64,000 nucleotides of DNA from Sporichthya brevicatena (GTDB lineage: Bacteria > Actinomycetota > Actinomycetes > Sporichthyales > Sporichthyaceae). A program made the position numbers and the translations under genes. Positions within the stretch are counted from its first letter, which is position 1; each line of letters starts with the position of its first letter. Below are positions 38,345-48,194 of the stretch, piece after piece. The notes beneath the pieces are model-generated. The model saw only the letters and a list, made by a program, of their open reading frames with translations, had not been told where the DNA came from and did not search any database. The stretch is taken from NCBI RefSeq assembly GCF_039525035.1, contig NZ_BAAAHE010000021.1, positions 56,930 through 120,929 of the forward strand, read 5' to 3'.

Positions 38345-39465
38345 GACGCGCTCACCTCCGTGCGGCGCGAGGCCGGTCCGCCCATCCGCTTGTTGTGCGC
38401 GACCGAGCTGGCGATGCCGCCCAGGACGAAGAGCAGACCGATGCCGCCGGTGATGAGTTCGTCGACGTGGATCGAGATCGTCAGCAGCAGGATCACCGCG
38501 AGCGCCCCGATCGCCCACATCGCGCCGTGCTCCAGATAGATGTAGTCGCCGAGAGTCCCGCGCCGCACGAGGAAGACCGTGAACGAGCGGATGTAGAGCG
38601 CTCCGATGCCGAGGCCGAGCGCGATGATGATCGGGTCCTGGGTGATGGCGAACGCGCCGAGCACGCCGTCGAACGAGAACGACGCGTCGAGGATGTTCAC
38701 GTAGAGGAACAGGAAGAACCCGGCCTTGCCCGTGGCCGCCGCGGTCGCCGACGGACCGCTACGTGTCACCGGGACGGTCGGCAGCGCGTCGTCGGAGTCC
38801 TCGGACAGGACGTCCTCCCCCACACCCTGGCTCTCGAACAACCGGCCGAGGCCGTCGACCAGCAGGTACGTGATCAGGCCGAGGACGCCGGAGATGAGGA
38901 CCTCGCCCGGGTCGTCGGCGAGGTACTCCGCGGCCAGCGCCAGCGAGGTCAGGGCCAGGATGATCGAGGCCGTCGGCAGGACGCCGGCCCGGGCCAGCGG
39001 TCGTTCGATGAGGGTCAGCCAGTGGTGCGGGCGCTCGGTGTCGAACAGGAAGTCCAGGAAGAGCATCAGCAGGAACATGCCGCCGAAGGACGCGACCAGC
39101 GGGTGTGCCTCGTCGAGCAGGTACGCGTAGGACCCCGGTTCGTGGATGTCGCCCTTCTCCAGGGCGAGGTCGATCGCCTCGATCGGCCCGAGGTGGGCGG
39201 TCACACCGACGATGAGCAGCGGGAACACCAGGCGCATGCCGAAGACCGCGATGAGCACGCCGACGGTGAGGAACATCCGCTGCCAGAAGTGGCTCATCCG
39301 TTCGAGGATCTTCGCGTTGACGACCGCGTTGTCGAACGAGAGCGAGATCTCCAGGATCGACAGGATCGCGACCAGCAGGAGGCCCTCGATCCCGCCGTAC
39401 AGCAGGCCGGCGGCCAGGCCGAGAGCAGTGATCCCGAAGGACCACCCGAAGGTCTTGAGGATCAA
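38341..39465 (-). CDS. TerC/DUF475-family integral membrane protein
   Basis: A 374-residue protein with about nine membrane helices. Paired motifs LEISLSFDNAVVNAKIL and NILDASFSFDGVLGAFAI carry the intramembrane Asp residues of TerC-type metal-related transporters. This longer form with FWQRMFLTVGVLIAVFGMRLVFPLL is the DUF475 branch. It may export or handle metal ions such as Mn; the substrate is not known. The TTG start at 39465 has AAGGCGG five bases upstream and aligns with the family opening xLKTFGWSFGIT. No earlier start with a ribosome site is seen. Confidence 0.82.
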   Translation of the reverse strand: MILKTFGWSFGITALGLAAGLLYGGIEGLLLVAILSILEISLSFDNAVVNAKILERMSHFWQRMFLTVGVLIAVFGMRLVFPLLIVGVTAHLGPIEAIDLALEKGDIHEPGSYAYLLDEAHPLVASFGGMFLLMLFLDFLFDTERPHHWLTLIERPLARAGVLPTASIILALTSLALAAEYLADDPGEVLISGVLGLITYLLVDGLGRLFESQGVGEDVLSEDSDDALPTVPVTRSGPSATAAATGKAGFFLFLYVNILDASFSFDGVLGAFAITQDPIIIALGLGIGALYIRSFTVFLVRRGTLGDYIYLEHGAMWAIGALAVILLLTISIHVDELITGGIGLLFVLGGIASSVAHNKRMGGPASRRTEVSAS

Positions 39466-39657
39466 CGAACCGCCTTGCCGTCGCGTCCGATCTCGGGACG
39501 CGGCGAGCCTAGTCGGACACCGAGCGCCACTTTGCGCGGGCGCACATCGCGGCGAACCGGACGAATCGCTCCGCGCGGACCCGGACGTGTTCTCACCCAC
39601 AGTGATTGTTCGTGTACAGATCTGGTAACGAACAGGTCTCGCGCCTACCCTTCCAGA

Positions 39658-40074
39658 GTGCTGTTCACGTCCCGCCCTGCGATCGCCGGCGCTCTCGCGC
39701 TCGGTGCGGTCGCCGCGCTCGCGGTCCCCGCGGCCGCGGCGCCGACGGTCCGCGAGGCCGACGACCGGAGCGGGGTCCTGGTCTCGATCAGCGCCCCGGC
39801 GACCGTCGACCGCGGCCAAGACGCGACGCTCGGCGTCACCGTCCGGGACGTCGGCTCCGGGCAGCCGATGGCCGAAACGCTGGTCGTCGTCCTCCGCCGG
39901 GCCGCCGGTGAGGGCGGCTGGGCCGAGGCCGAGCGGACCGTCACCGACGCCCGCGGGCGCGCGGTCGTCTCGGCGGCCGTCAAACCGCCGTCGACGGACT
40001 TCAAGGCCAAGGTTCCGCGCAGCGACACCCACCGGTGGGGCCGCAGCGCCAAGGTGACCGTCACCGTCAACTGA
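39658..40074 (+). CDS. Small secreted Ig-like protein
   Basis: A 138-residue exported protein beginning VLFTSRPAIAGALALGAVAALAVPAAA-AP, a clear signal peptide. The mature part of about 110 residues is one beta-sandwich unit (VLVSISAPATVDRGQDATLGVTVRDVGSG, AEAERTVTDARGRAVVSAAV, STDFKAKVPRSD, GRSAKVTVTVN) as in single Ig-like/invasin-type repeats. It stands alone, divergent from the TerC-like gene and convergent with fbiC. Role unknown. Confidence 0.7.
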   Translation: MLFTSRPAIAGALALGAVAALAVPAAAAPTVREADDRSGVLVSISAPATVDRGQDATLGVTVRDVGSGQPMAETLVVVLRRAAGEGGWAEAERTVTDARGRAVVSAAVKPPSTDFKAKVPRSDTHRWGRSAKVTVTVN

Positions 40075-40109
40075 CTCCCGTCCCCGGCCGAGGACAGGGG
40101 TCGGCGGAC

Positions 40110-42674
40110 TCAGACCGCCGTGATCGGCAACTGCCGGCCGAGGCGGCGGGACGCGGCGATCCGGTCCGGGTCCACGACGCCGTAGGTGGTCGTGCGTTGC
40201 CGGGTGGGGCGGCCGATGCCGGTGGCGATGGCTTCGAGCTCGAGCGGGGTCTTCTGCGACCCGTGCTCGGAGCCGGCCATCCGGGAGATCGTCTCCTCCA
40301 TCAACGTGCCGCCGAGGTCGTTGACCCCGGCGCGGAGCATCGCGCGGGTGCCCTCGACCCCGAGCTTGACCCAGGAGGTCTGGATGTTGTCGATCCGGCC
40401 GTGCAGCAGCAGACGGGCCATCGCGTGGACGGCGAGGTTGTCCCGCTGCGTCGGGCCCGGACGGGCGACGCCGGCGAGGTAGAGCGGCGCGCTCTGGTGC
40501 ACGAACGGGAGCGGGACGAACTCGGTGAACCCGCCGGTCTCGCCCTGCAGGCGCGCGAGCAGTTTGAGGTGCGCGACCCAGTGGGCCGGGGTGTCGACGT
40601 GGCCGTACATCATCGTCGAGCTCGACCGGATCCCGACGGCGTGCGCGGTCGTGACGACCTCGATCCACGCCGCGGTCGGAAGCTTGCCCTTGGTCAGGAT
40701 CCAGCGGACCTCGTCGTCGAGGATCTCCGCCGCCGTGCCCGGGATGGTGTCGAGCCCGGCCTCACGGGCGGCGCTCAGCCACTCGCGGATCGACAGGCCG
40801 GCGCGGGTCGCGCCGTTGACGACCTCCATCGGGCTGAAGGCGTGCACGTGCATGCCCGGGACCCGGCGCTTGACCTCACGGACGAGATCGAAGTACGCCG
40901 TGCCGGGCAGGTCGGGGTCGATCCCGCCCTGCATGCAGACCTCGGTCGCGCCGACCTCCCACGCCTCGGCGGCGCGGTCGCCGACCTGTTCGACCGACAG
41001 GGAGTACGCGTCGGCGTCGGTGCGCCGTTGGGCGAACGCGCAGAACCGGCATCCGGTGTAGCAGACGTTGGTGAAGTTGATGTTCCGGTTGACGACGTAG
41101 GTGACCTCGTCGCCGACGACGTCCCGGCGGACCGCGTCGGCGAGGTCCAGCAGCGCCGTCAGCGCCGGCCCGTCGGCGGTCATCAGCGCGAGGGCCTGAT
41201 CGTGCGTCAGATCGGCCGGGGACCGCTCCGCCGCCCGCAGCGCCGCAGCGACGTCGGCATCCAGCCGCTCGGGCGCAACAGCGATCCGACGGGCGTCCTC
41301 GCGGACCGCGTCCCAGTCCCCGTAGGCGGCGTCGATGTCCGACCGGGTCTCGGTGCGCCGGCCCTCGGTGTCGATCGCGGTGTGCAGGTCCACCCGGCCC
41401 GCTCCACCGGCGCCCCACTCCGGGTCCGGCTCCTGCCACGGCAGCCCCGTCGGGATCACGCCCGGCTTCGCGAGACCGGTCTCGGCGTCCGCGAGAGCCT
41501 CGACGTGCGGGCGCACCCGCGGATCGATCCACGGCTCGGGGTTGCGCACGTACTCGGGATGCACCGTCAGCCGCGGCATCAGCGTGAACCCGGCCGCCTC
41601 GGTCGCCGCGCCGAGCACGTCCAGCGCCGGCCACGGCCGCTCCGGGTTGACGTGATCCGGCGTCAGGGGCGAGACCCCACCCCAGTCGTCCACGCCCGCG
41701 GCCAGCAGGTCAGCCAATTCCGCGGTGTCGGACAGGTTCGGCGGCGCCTGCACCCGCACCTTCGCCCCGAGCACCACCCGCGCGGTCGCGACCGCGGCGA
41801 GGTACTCCTCGCGGTCGGCGTCCGGGACCGACCGCATCGCGGTGTCGGGCTTGGCGCGGAAGTTCTGGATGATCACTTCCTGCACGCCGCCGTAGGCCCG
41901 AGCGACCCGGCGCAGCGCGAACAGCGACTCCGCCCGCTCCGCGACGGTCTCCCCGATGCCGATCAGCAGCCCGGTCGTGAACGGCACGTTCAACCGGCCC
42001 GCGTCCTCCAGCACGCGCAGCCGCACCGCGGGGTCCTTGTCCGGCGAGCCGTAGTGCGCGCCCCCGGGTTCGGTGAACAACCGAGTCGCGGTCGTCTCCA
42101 GCATCATCCCCATCGACGGCGCGACCGGCTTGCACCGCGCGATCTCCTGCCACGACATCACGCCCGGATTCAGGTGCGGCAGCAGGCCGGTCTCCTCCAG
42201 GACCCGCACCGCGAGCGAGCGGACGTAGTCCAGCGTCGAGTCGTACCCCTTCGAGTCCAGCCACTCCCGCGCCACCGGCCAGCGGTCCTCGGGCCGGTCC
42301 CCCAGCGTGAACAACGCCTCCAGGCACCCGAGCTCGGCGCCCTCCTTGCACAACGCCACCACCTCGTCCGGGGACAGGTAGGGCTCGCGCTCCTCACGCC
42401 GCAGTGCGCCCGGCGTCGTCACGAACGTGCAGTAGTGACACCGGTCCCGACACAACCGGGTCACCGGGACGAACACCTTCGGCGAGAACGTCACGACGCC
42501 CGGACGGCCCGCGGCCACCAGCCCGGCATCCCGCACCCGGCCCGCGGTGGCCATCAGATCGGCCAGGTCCTCACCCCGGCACGCCAGCAGGACGGCCACC
42601 TCGTCGAGGTTGAGCGTCGACCCGTCGCGGGCTCGGCGCAGGGCACGTCGCACTTCGGCCGCGGTCGGTGTCAC
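40110..42674 (-). CDS. fbiC: FO synthase (CofG-CofH fusion), F420 biosynthesis
   Basis: An 854-residue protein with two radical-SAM halves. The N-terminal CofG half has [10 protein letters not shown] (about residues 75-84) and the C-terminal CofH half has [10 protein letters not shown] (about residue 535), each giving a CX3CX2C cluster site. It joins diaminouracil and tyrosine to make the F420 chromophore FO. Segments [16 protein letters not shown] and [19 protein letters not shown] are typical. Normal length for actinobacterial FbiC. It makes the coenzyme needed by PPOX enzymes such as the one at 24563. Confidence 0.96.
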   Translation of the reverse strand: MTPTAAEVRRALRRARDGSTLNLDEVAVLLACRGEDLADLMATAGRVRDAGLVAAGRPGVVTFSPKVFVPVTRLCRDRCHYCTFVTTPGALRREEREPYLSPDEVVALCKEGAELGCLEALFTLGDRPEDRWPVAREWLDSKGYDSTLDYVRSLAVRVLEETGLLPHLNPGVMSWQEIARCKPVAPSMGMMLETTATRLFTEPGGAHYGSPDKDPAVRLRVLEDAGRLNVPFTTGLLIGIGETVAERAESLFALRRVARAYGGVQEVIIQNFRAKPDTAMRSVPDADREEYLAAVATARVVLGAKVRVQAPPNLSDTAELADLLAAGVDDWGGVSPLTPDHVNPERPWPALDVLGAATEAAGFTLMPRLTVHPEYVRNPEPWIDPRVRPHVEALADAETGLAKPGVIPTGLPWQEPDPEWGAGGAGRVDLHTAIDTEGRRTETRSDIDAAYGDWDAVREDARRIAVAPERLDADVAAALRAAERSPADLTHDQALALMTADGPALTALLDLADAVRRDVVGDEVTYVVNRNINFTNVCYTGCRFCAFAQRRTDADAYSLSVEQVGDRAAEAWEVGATEVCMQGGIDPDLPGTAYFDLVREVKRRVPGMHVHAFSPMEVVNGATRAGLSIREWLSAAREAGLDTIPGTAAEILDDEVRWILTKGKLPTAAWIEVVTTAHAVGIRSSSTMMYGHVDTPAHWVAHLKLLARLQGETGGFTEFVPLPFVHQSAPLYLAGVARPGPTQRDNLAVHAMARLLLHGRIDNIQTSWVKLGVEGTRAMLRAGVNDLGGTLMEETISRMAGSEHGSQKTPLELEAIATGIGRPTRQRTTTYGVVDPDRIAASRRLGRQLPITAV

Positions 42675-42724
42675 ACGACCATCCTCGGTACCGGGCCCGC
42701 GGGACCGGAAACCGGGGGTGCACG

Positions 42725-43291
42725 TCAGGCGGCGAACCGCTCCACCAGCATCGCGCAGAACGCCTTCAGGTCGTCGGGTTTGCGGGAGCTGATCAGCACG
42801 CCCGGGCCGGACTCGTCGACCACGACCTCCTCGTCGACCCAGGTCGCCCCGGCGTTGCGCAGATCGGTCGCGAGGCTCGGCCAGCTCGTCAGGGTGCGGC
42901 CGCGGACGACGTCCGCCTCGACGAGCGTCCAGGGCCCGTGACAGATCACCGCGACCGGCTTACCGGAGTTCACCATCGCCGCGATGAAGCCGACCGCCGC
43001 CGCCTCGGACCGCAGCTGATCCGGGTTCGCGACGCCGCCGGGCAGGACGAGCGCGTCGAACTGTTCCGCGGACACCTCGGCGACGACCTCGTCGACGGGG
43101 AAGGTGTCGGCCTTGTCCAGGTGGTCGAAGGCCTGCACGGTGCCCTCGTTCGGCGCGAGCAGGCGCGGGGTGCCGCCGGCGGCCTTCACGGCCTCCCACG
43201 GCTCGGTGAGCTCCACCTGTTCGGCGCCCTCGTTGGCGACCAGGAACGCGACCGTCCGGCCGCGCAGTCCGTCCGTCAGTTGTTCCGTCAT
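42725..43291 (-). CDS. DJ-1/PfpI-family protein
   Basis: A 188-residue protein with the DJ-1/PfpI pattern: [55 protein letters not shown] with the nucleophile Cys at the elbow, and [24 protein letters not shown]. It belongs to the PfpI branch of deglycase/protease-like stress proteins; actual activity is not readable. Just upstream of its start lies a small inverted repeat (GTCCGGGT at 43306, ACCCGGAC at 43329). Confidence 0.85.
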   Translation of the reverse strand: MTEQLTDGLRGRTVAFLVANEGAEQVELTEPWEAVKAAGGTPRLLAPNEGTVQAFDHLDKADTFPVDEVVAEVSAEQFDALVLPGGVANPDQLRSEAAAVGFIAAMVNSGKPVAVICHGPWTLVEADVVRGRTLTSWPSLATDLRNAGATWVDEEVVVDESGPGVLISSRKPDDLKAFCAMLVERFAA

Positions 43292-43305
43292 CGTCAGCCC
43301 CTCTC

Positions 43306-43336
43306 GTCCGGGTCTCCTGAAGGCGGCTACCCGGAC
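43306..43336. promoter_or_regulatory. Inverted repeat upstream of the PfpI-like gene
   Basis: GTCCGGGT (43306-43313) pairs with ACCCGGAC (43329-43336) across 15 bases. It lies between the hydrolase stop and the PfpI-like start on the minus strand. It could be a terminator for the hydrolase gene or a leader hairpin. The role is not clear. Confidence 0.4.
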
Positions 43337-43358
43337 CGGGGCGGGACATGTCGGAGGC

Positions 43359-44255
43359 TCAGGCCCCCGCGAGCTTCGTCCGGAGGAACTTCGCGACGCC
43401 GTCGATCGCGTCGAGCGCCTCGGGGATCTGCGCCATCGAGCGGGCGAACCCGTGCATCTGGCCGTCGAAGCTGACCCGCTCCACGGGCACGCCGGCCTTC
43501 TCGATGGCGTCGGCGAGCGCGAGACCCTCGTCGCGCAGTGGGTCGAAACCGGCCGTGAGGACCTGCGTCGGCGGGAGCTTCGACAGGTCGAGCTCGAGCA
43601 GGTCGGCGGGCAGCGCGGTCCGCGGCTCCGGGTTGAGGTACTGCTCCCAGTACCAGCGCATCGACTCGCGCGTCAGGCCGTAGCCGCTACCCAGCGTCTC
43701 CCAGGACGGGGTGTCGAGCTTCGGCGAGACGACGGGGTAGATCAGGCCGAGGCCGGAGATCGGGATGCCCGCCGTGCCGGCGACGCTCGCGACCAGCGTG
43801 ACCAGGTGCGCGCCGGCGCTGTCGCCGCAGAGGGCGATCGGGTTGCCCTCGGTCATGGACGCCTGGACGACCTTCATCACCTGGCCGGCCGCGACGGGGT
43901 GCTGCGCCTCGGGCGCCAGCGTGTACCCGACGGAGACGACCGTGACGCCGGACCGGTTCGCCAGCGCCCGGCAGACGGTGTCGTAGGTGTCGAGCGTCCC
44001 GGTGACCCAGCCGCCGCCGTGGGCGTAGACGATCCCGGCCGGGGCGGCGTCCACCGGGCGGTACACCCGGACGAGGACCTCGTCGATCTGCCCGTCGACG
44101 ACCGTCTCCACCGGCTCGCCCGGACCGGACAGGAACTCGGCGCGCGCGGCGTGCGCGGCCTGCGCCTCTTCCGGGGTCCCGGCCTCGACCGGGGTACCCG
44201 GCAGGGCCTGGAGTGCTTCGAGCAGGGCGGCAGCGGAGGCGTCGAGCGAGGTCAT
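43359..44255 (-). CDS. Alpha/beta hydrolase, hormone-sensitive-lipase family
   Basis: A 298-residue hydrolase. HGGGW at about residue 80 is the oxyanion motif, GDSAG carries the nucleophile Ser, and the acid and His are in FDPLRDEG and MHGFARSM. This order is that of HSL/family IV esterases, which cut short- to medium-chain esters. No signal peptide is present, so it is cytosolic. It stands upstream of the PfpI-like gene on the same strand. Confidence 0.9.
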   Translation of the reverse strand: MTSLDASAAALLEALQALPGTPVEAGTPEEAQAAHAARAEFLSGPGEPVETVVDGQIDEVLVRVYRPVDAAPAGIVYAHGGGWVTGTLDTYDTVCRALANRSGVTVVSVGYTLAPEAQHPVAAGQVMKVVQASMTEGNPIALCGDSAGAHLVTLVASVAGTAGIPISGLGLIYPVVSPKLDTPSWETLGSGYGLTRESMRWYWEQYLNPEPRTALPADLLELDLSKLPPTQVLTAGFDPLRDEGLALADAIEKAGVPVERVSFDGQMHGFARSMAQIPEALDAIDGVAKFLRTKLAGA

Positions 44256-44310
44256 GGGCTCACGTTAGCCGGATCACGCCGACGCGCTGCGGCGCCGTCC
44301 GCTCCGGAGA

Positions 44311-44634
44311 TCACCGCGTCGGCACGTGCAGCCCGCGCGTTCCGACCGGCCCCACGAGGTGGAAGTGCTCGAGCGCGGGCTGGTCGGGGAATTCCAGCCG
44401 GCCCCGGGCCACGGCGACCGCGCAGACCCCCGCCATGACGATCCCGCACCCGCCGAGGATCGCCGCGGCGAGGAGCACGACGGTCGTCACCAGCCAGCCC
44501 GGCACGTCGGCGACGGCGAGGATCGGGACGCAGAGGAGGAACACGGCCGGCGAGTAGAACGAGACCCACGCGTCGACCTGCATGACGCGGCGCAGCATGC
44601 GGTCCTCGGGCCGGGCCGTCGCGTTCGGAGTCAT
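44311..44634 (-). CDS. Small membrane protein, function unknown
   Basis: A 107-residue protein with two or three hydrophobic stretches (WVSFYSPAVFLLCVPILAVADV, WLVTTVVLLAAAILGGCGIVMAGVCAVAVA) and a polar C-terminus (FPDQPALEHFHLVGPVGTRG). I recognise no family. The frame is clean and on the same strand as its neighbours. Confidence 0.6.
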   Translation of the reverse strand: MTPNATARPEDRMLRRVMQVDAWVSFYSPAVFLLCVPILAVADVPGWLVTTVVLLAAAILGGCGIVMAGVCAVAVARGRLEFPDQPALEHFHLVGPVGTRGLHVPTR

Positions 44635-44689
44635 GCTCCCAGCCTGGCCGCCGCCGTGCGGAGAGTCGATTACCTGTCAGGTAGTCAGG

Positions 44690-45286
44690 TCAGGACCGCC
44701 GGCGGTGCACCGAGACGGCGTACCCGCCCTCCGGCGTCCAGTCCTCGCCGTCCCAGGTGCCGCGGCGGTCGACGGAGCTCAGACCGGCGGCCGCGCACCA
44801 GGCGTCGTAGTCCTCGATCGGGACGATCGCGGCGGGCTCGGGCAGGTGAGCGCGGTCCAGGCCGAACCCGGAGACCAGCAGCCCGTCCGGGCGCAGGTGT
44901 GCGGCCAGTCGCTGCAGGACCCGTTCCCCGGTGCCGGGCGCGAGGAACGGGAACACGTTGCCGGCGGCCACCACGAGATCGAACGGGGCCGCGTCGGGGG
45001 TGGTGCTCAGGTCGAGCTCGGCGAGGTCGGCCAGGTACCAGCGCACGCCGGGGATGCGCCGGGCGACCGCGAGCATCGAGACGTCGACGTCGGCGCCCGC
45101 GACGTCGAACCCGAGCTCGGCCAACCGGGCACCGACGCGTCCGGTCCCGCACCCGGCATCGAGGATCCGCGCGCCGGGCTCCACCAGCGCCGCGACGAAA
45201 TTCGCCTCGCCGTGCATGTCCTTGCCGGTCGCGGCGAGGGCCGCGATCCGGGCGGCGTAGGCCTCCCCGTCGAACGGGGTGCTCAC
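44690..45286 (-). CDS. Class I SAM-dependent methyltransferase
   Basis: A 198-residue protein with motif I ARILDAGCGTGRVGARLAELGFDVAGADVD and a DLVVAAGNVFPFL strand for the acceptor side. The fold is complete but the substrate is not readable. The GTG start overlaps the stop of the YciI gene by four bases, so both are made together. Confidence 0.85.
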   Translation of the reverse strand: MSTPFDGEAYAARIAALAATGKDMHGEANFVAALVEPGARILDAGCGTGRVGARLAELGFDVAGADVDVSMLAVARRIPGVRWYLADLAELDLSTTPDAAPFDLVVAAGNVFPFLAPGTGERVLQRLAAHLRPDGLLVSGFGLDRAHLPEPAAIVPIEDYDAWCAAAGLSSVDRRGTWDGEDWTPEGGYAVSVHRRRS

Positions 45287-45585
45287 GGGGTGCCCGCCGC
45301 CGGCAGCGCGGTACCGACGACGGTGTTCCAGGTCCGGATCCGCCAGTCGGTGACCAGACCGTTCGCGACGTACGGGTCGGCGGCGACGAAGGCCGCGATC
45401 GCGTCCTCGCTGCCCTCGGCCCAGACCAGCAGCGCCCGGTCGTAGGGGTCGGCCAGGGCGCCGGCGAGCACCAGTTCGCCGCGCTCGACCGCGGCCTCCA
45501 GCAGACCGAGGTGCGCGGCGCGGAACTCGCCCCGGCGTTCGAGGTAGGTGTCGGCGAGCGAGTACTCCAGAACCACGTGCGTCAT
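45283..45585 (-). CDS. YciI-family protein
   Basis: A 100-residue dimeric ferredoxin-like protein. It opens VVLEYSLADTYLERRGEFRAAHLGLLEAAVERGELVLAGAL and has DPYVANGLVTDWRIRTWNTVVG, with the His and Asp residues of YciI proteins (HLGLL, FVAADPY). Their chemical role is poorly known. Coupled to the methyltransferase gene that follows and divergent from the acyl-CoA synthetase. Confidence 0.85.
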   Translation of the reverse strand: MTHVVLEYSLADTYLERRGEFRAAHLGLLEAAVERGELVLAGALADPYDRALLVWAEGSEDAIAAFVAADPYVANGLVTDWRIRTWNTVVGTALPAAGTP

Positions 45586-45619
45586 GGCGGCAACCTACTC
45601 ACCCGCCACACTGGAGCCC

Positions 45620-47083
45620 ATGTCTCCGGCTTCCTCCCCGGTTCACCCGAGCCTGTCGCTCCGCCAGCTCTTCCCTGGTCTCGTGCAGGGGGCGGGGCGC
45701 GGCGACGACCGGCCCGACGCCCTCGCGGTGGACGGCGTCAGCTGCTCGCGGGCGGACCTGCTCGCCGCGGCGCTGTCCCTCGCCGGTCGGCTGACCGGGG
45801 CGCGCACGGTGGTCGTCGAGGCCACGCCGACGCTCGACACCGTCACCGCCGTCGTCGGGGCGCTGGCGGCCGGGGTCGCGGTGGTCCCGCTCGCGCCGGA
45901 CGCCGGACCGCTCGAACGCGGCCACGTGCTGCGGGACTCCGGTGCCGACGCCGTCCTCGGCGACCCCGCGTGGGCCGGCGAGGCCGAGTCGCCGCTCGAG
46001 CGCATCCCGGTGCCGGCGCCCGGCACCGACGAGGCCTGCCGCCTCGACGCGGACACCCGCGCAGGGTCGTTCGTCATGTACACCTCCGGCACCACCGGAC
46101 CGCCCAAGGGCGTCGTGCTCTCCGCCGGCGCCGTGGCCGCCGACCTCGACTCCCTCGCCGAGGCGTGGGCCTGGACGGCGGAGGACGTCCTCGTCCACGG
46201 CCTGCCGCTGTTCCACGTGCACGGGCTCGTGCTCGGCGTGCTCGGGTCGCTCCGGACCGGCAATGCGCTCGTGCACACCGGCCGGCCCCTGCCCGAGCGC
46301 TACGCCGCCGCCGGCGGCTCGCTCTACTTCGGCGTGCCGACGGTGTGGTCGCGCATGGTGGCCGAGCCCGCGACCGCCGCCGCGCTGCGCCCCGCGCGTC
46401 TGCTGGTCTCGGGCAGCGCCGGGCTCCCGGCGCCGGTCTTCGACGCCCTCACGGGGCTGACGGGCCATCAGCCCGTCGAGCGGTACGGCATGACGGAGAC
46501 CCTGATCACCATCGGCGCCCGCGCCGACGGCGAGCGCCGGCCCGGCCAGGTCGGGCTGCCGCTGTCGGGGGTACGCACGCGGATCCTCGGCGAGGACGGG
46601 GATCCGGTGCCCCACGACGGCGAGACCGTCGGCGACCTGCAGGTGCAGGCCCCGACGATGTTCGACGGCTACCTGAACCGGCCCGAGGCCACCGCCGCCT
46701 GCTGGACCGAGGACGGCTGGTTCGTCACCGGCGACGTCGCGACGATCGGGCCCGACGGCTGGCACCGCATCGTCGGCCGGGCGTCGGTGGACCTGATCAA
46801 GAGCGGCGGCTACCGCATCGGCGCCGGCGAGGTGGAGGCCGCGCTGCTCGCGCACCCCGGTGTTCGCGAGGCCGCCGTCGTCGGCGAACCCGACCCCGAC
46901 CTGGGTCAGCGCATCGTCGCGTTCGTCGTCGCCGACGAGGGGACGGACCCCGCGGTCCTCACGCAATTCGTGGCGGACGGACTCTCCGTGCACAAGCGGC
47001 CACGGCGCGTGGAGTTCGTCGAGAGCCTGCCACGTAACGCTCTGGGCAAGGTGCAGAAGTCGCTGTTGATCCCGGGAGCCTGA
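45620..47083 (+). CDS. Acyl-CoA synthetase (AMP-forming)
   Basis: A 487-residue ANL-superfamily enzyme with the P-loop-like YTSGTTGPPKGVVLS, the motif VERYGMTET, hinge Asp/Arg in GWFVTGDVATIGPDGWHRIVGR and the C-terminal catalytic Lys in LPRNALGKVQKSLL. It activates a carboxylic acid to its CoA ester. The compact size and sequence are near malonyl/fatty-acyl-CoA synthetases of actinobacteria; the substrate is not certain. The ATG at 45620 follows CTGGAG; an earlier in-frame ATG would overlap the YciI start. Confidence 0.85.
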   Translation: MSPASSPVHPSLSLRQLFPGLVQGAGRGDDRPDALAVDGVSCSRADLLAAALSLAGRLTGARTVVVEATPTLDTVTAVVGALAAGVAVVPLAPDAGPLERGHVLRDSGADAVLGDPAWAGEAESPLERIPVPAPGTDEACRLDADTRAGSFVMYTSGTTGPPKGVVLSAGAVAADLDSLAEAWAWTAEDVLVHGLPLFHVHGLVLGVLGSLRTGNALVHTGRPLPERYAAAGGSLYFGVPTVWSRMVAEPATAAALRPARLLVSGSAGLPAPVFDALTGLTGHQPVERYGMTETLITIGARADGERRPGQVGLPLSGVRTRILGEDGDPVPHDGETVGDLQVQAPTMFDGYLNRPEATAACWTEDGWFVTGDVATIGPDGWHRIVGRASVDLIKSGGYRIGAGEVEAALLAHPGVREAAVVGEPDPDLGQRIVAFVVADEGTDPAVLTQFVADGLSVHKRPRRVEFVESLPRNALGKVQKSLLIPGA

Positions 47084-47090
47084 CCGGGGC

Positions 47091-47109
47091 TAAGGTGAGG
47101 CTCACCTTA
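47091..47109. promoter_or_regulatory. Perfect iron-box palindrome upstream of efeO
   Basis: TAAGGTGAG and CTCACCTTA are perfect 9-base arms around a G. The 19-base length and AAGGTGAGG/CTCACCTT half-sites match DtxR/IdeR/DmdR operators well. It lies between the acyl-CoA synthetase stop and the efeO start 28 bases later, so it should repress efeO-efeB when iron is available. Confidence 0.85.
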
Positions 47110-47136
47110 ACGAGATCGGCCAGGAAAGAGTTCCCC

Positions 47137-48162
47137 ATGCGCCTGCCCCGCGCTCCCCGCCGCCTCGCGGCCGCCACCGCCGTCGCCGCGCTCGTGCTCA
47201 CCGTCGCCGCCTGTGGCGACGACGACGAGGCGACCTCGCGCAACATCACGCCGACCTCCGGCCAGATCGGGGCCTCCGGCTCCGGTTCGGGTTCCGGCTC
47301 CGGATCGGGGTCGGGCTCCGGGTCCGCGTCGGGCGCCTTCCAGGACCAGGAGTCGGCCGGCCCGCTCACGCCCGAGGAGCAGAAGGCGGTCGACGACTAC
47401 CGCGCCTACGTCACGGCGCAGGTCGCCGACAGCATCGCCAAGTCCGAGGACCTGCTCCAGGCGATCAAGGACGGCAACGTCGCGAAGGCGAAGGAGCTCT
47501 ACCCGCAGTCACGCGTCGGCTGGGAGAGCATCGAGCCCGTCGCGGCCGCGTTCGGCGACCTCGACCCGCGTCTGGACCTGCGTGAGGCCGACGTCGAGAG
47601 CGGGGACACCTGGACCGGGTGGCACGTCATCGAGAAGGCGCTCTGGGAGGACAAGACCACCGACGGCATGCAGCAGGTCGCCGAGACCCTCCTGAAGGAC
47701 CTCGACGAACTTCGACAGTCGGTGCGGACCGTGGTCATCACCCCCACGCTGATGGCGAACGGTGCGAAGGAACTCCTCGACGAGGTCGCCTCCGGGAAGA
47801 TCACCGGCGAGGAGGAGGCCTTCAGCCACACCGACCTCTGGGACTTCGACGCCAACGTCGCCGGCGCCAAGAAGGTCTTCGACCTCCTCAAGCCGATCGC
47901 GGAGAAGAACGACGCCGACCTCGTGAAGAAGATCGAGGAGGAGTTCGGTGACGTCGCGAACGAGCTCAAGAAGTACCGGAGCGGCGACGGCTTCGTCTCC
48001 TACGACACCGTCAAGGACGCGCAGCGCAAGGACCTGTCCGACGCCGTGAACGCCCTCGGCGAGCCGCTGTCCAAACTGGCCGGCGCGGTCCAGCCCAGCT
48101 CCAGCTCGAGCGGCAGCGGAAGTGGCAGTGGCAGTTCGAGCGGGAGCAGCAGCACCAGCTGA
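47137..48162 (+). CDS. efeO: Iron-uptake lipoprotein, EfeM/EfeO type (imelysin/M75 domain)
   Basis: A 341-residue lipoprotein; the signal ends in VAAC with the lipid Cys, followed by GDDDEATSRN and a spacer of seven or more SG pairs. Residues 90-320 are the helical imelysin/M75 domain with the HxxE motif in WHVIEKALWED. It lacks the N-terminal cupredoxin domain of Escherichia coli EfeO, so it is the short EfeM-like form. A second Ser/Gly-rich tail closes the protein. It should bind ferric or ferrous iron outside the membrane. AGGAAAGAG lies before the ATG at 47137. It is under an iron box and is followed by efeB. Confidence 0.87.
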   Translation: MRLPRAPRRLAAATAVAALVLTVAACGDDDEATSRNITPTSGQIGASGSGSGSGSGSGSGSGSASGAFQDQESAGPLTPEEQKAVDDYRAYVTAQVADSIAKSEDLLQAIKDGNVAKAKELYPQSRVGWESIEPVAAAFGDLDPRLDLREADVESGDTWTGWHVIEKALWEDKTTDGMQQVAETLLKDLDELRQSVRTVVITPTLMANGAKELLDEVASGKITGEEEAFSHTDLWDFDANVAGAKKVFDLLKPIAEKNDADLVKKIEEEFGDVANELKKYRSGDGFVSYDTVKDAQRKDLSDAVNALGEPLSKLAGAVQPSSSSSGSGSGSGSSSGSSSTS

Positions 48163-48194
48163 GGCTCCGTCACCACCGCACGGAGGTGAGCGAG

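Noticed and set aside
38395-39657. N-terminal extension of the small secreted protein at 39658
   Set aside because: The frame is open upstream, but it runs antisense through the TerC-like gene; the GTG at 39658 gives a clean signal peptide.
40072-40114. A terminator between the small secreted protein gene and fbiC
   Set aside because: CTGACTCC and GGACTCAG flank the gap, but the pairing has mismatches and the stem is not convincing.
40035-42941. A 968-codon open frame on the plus strand opposite fbiC
   Set aside because: fbiC carries two radical-SAM motifs; the other strand has Arg/His-rich nonsense without a start context.
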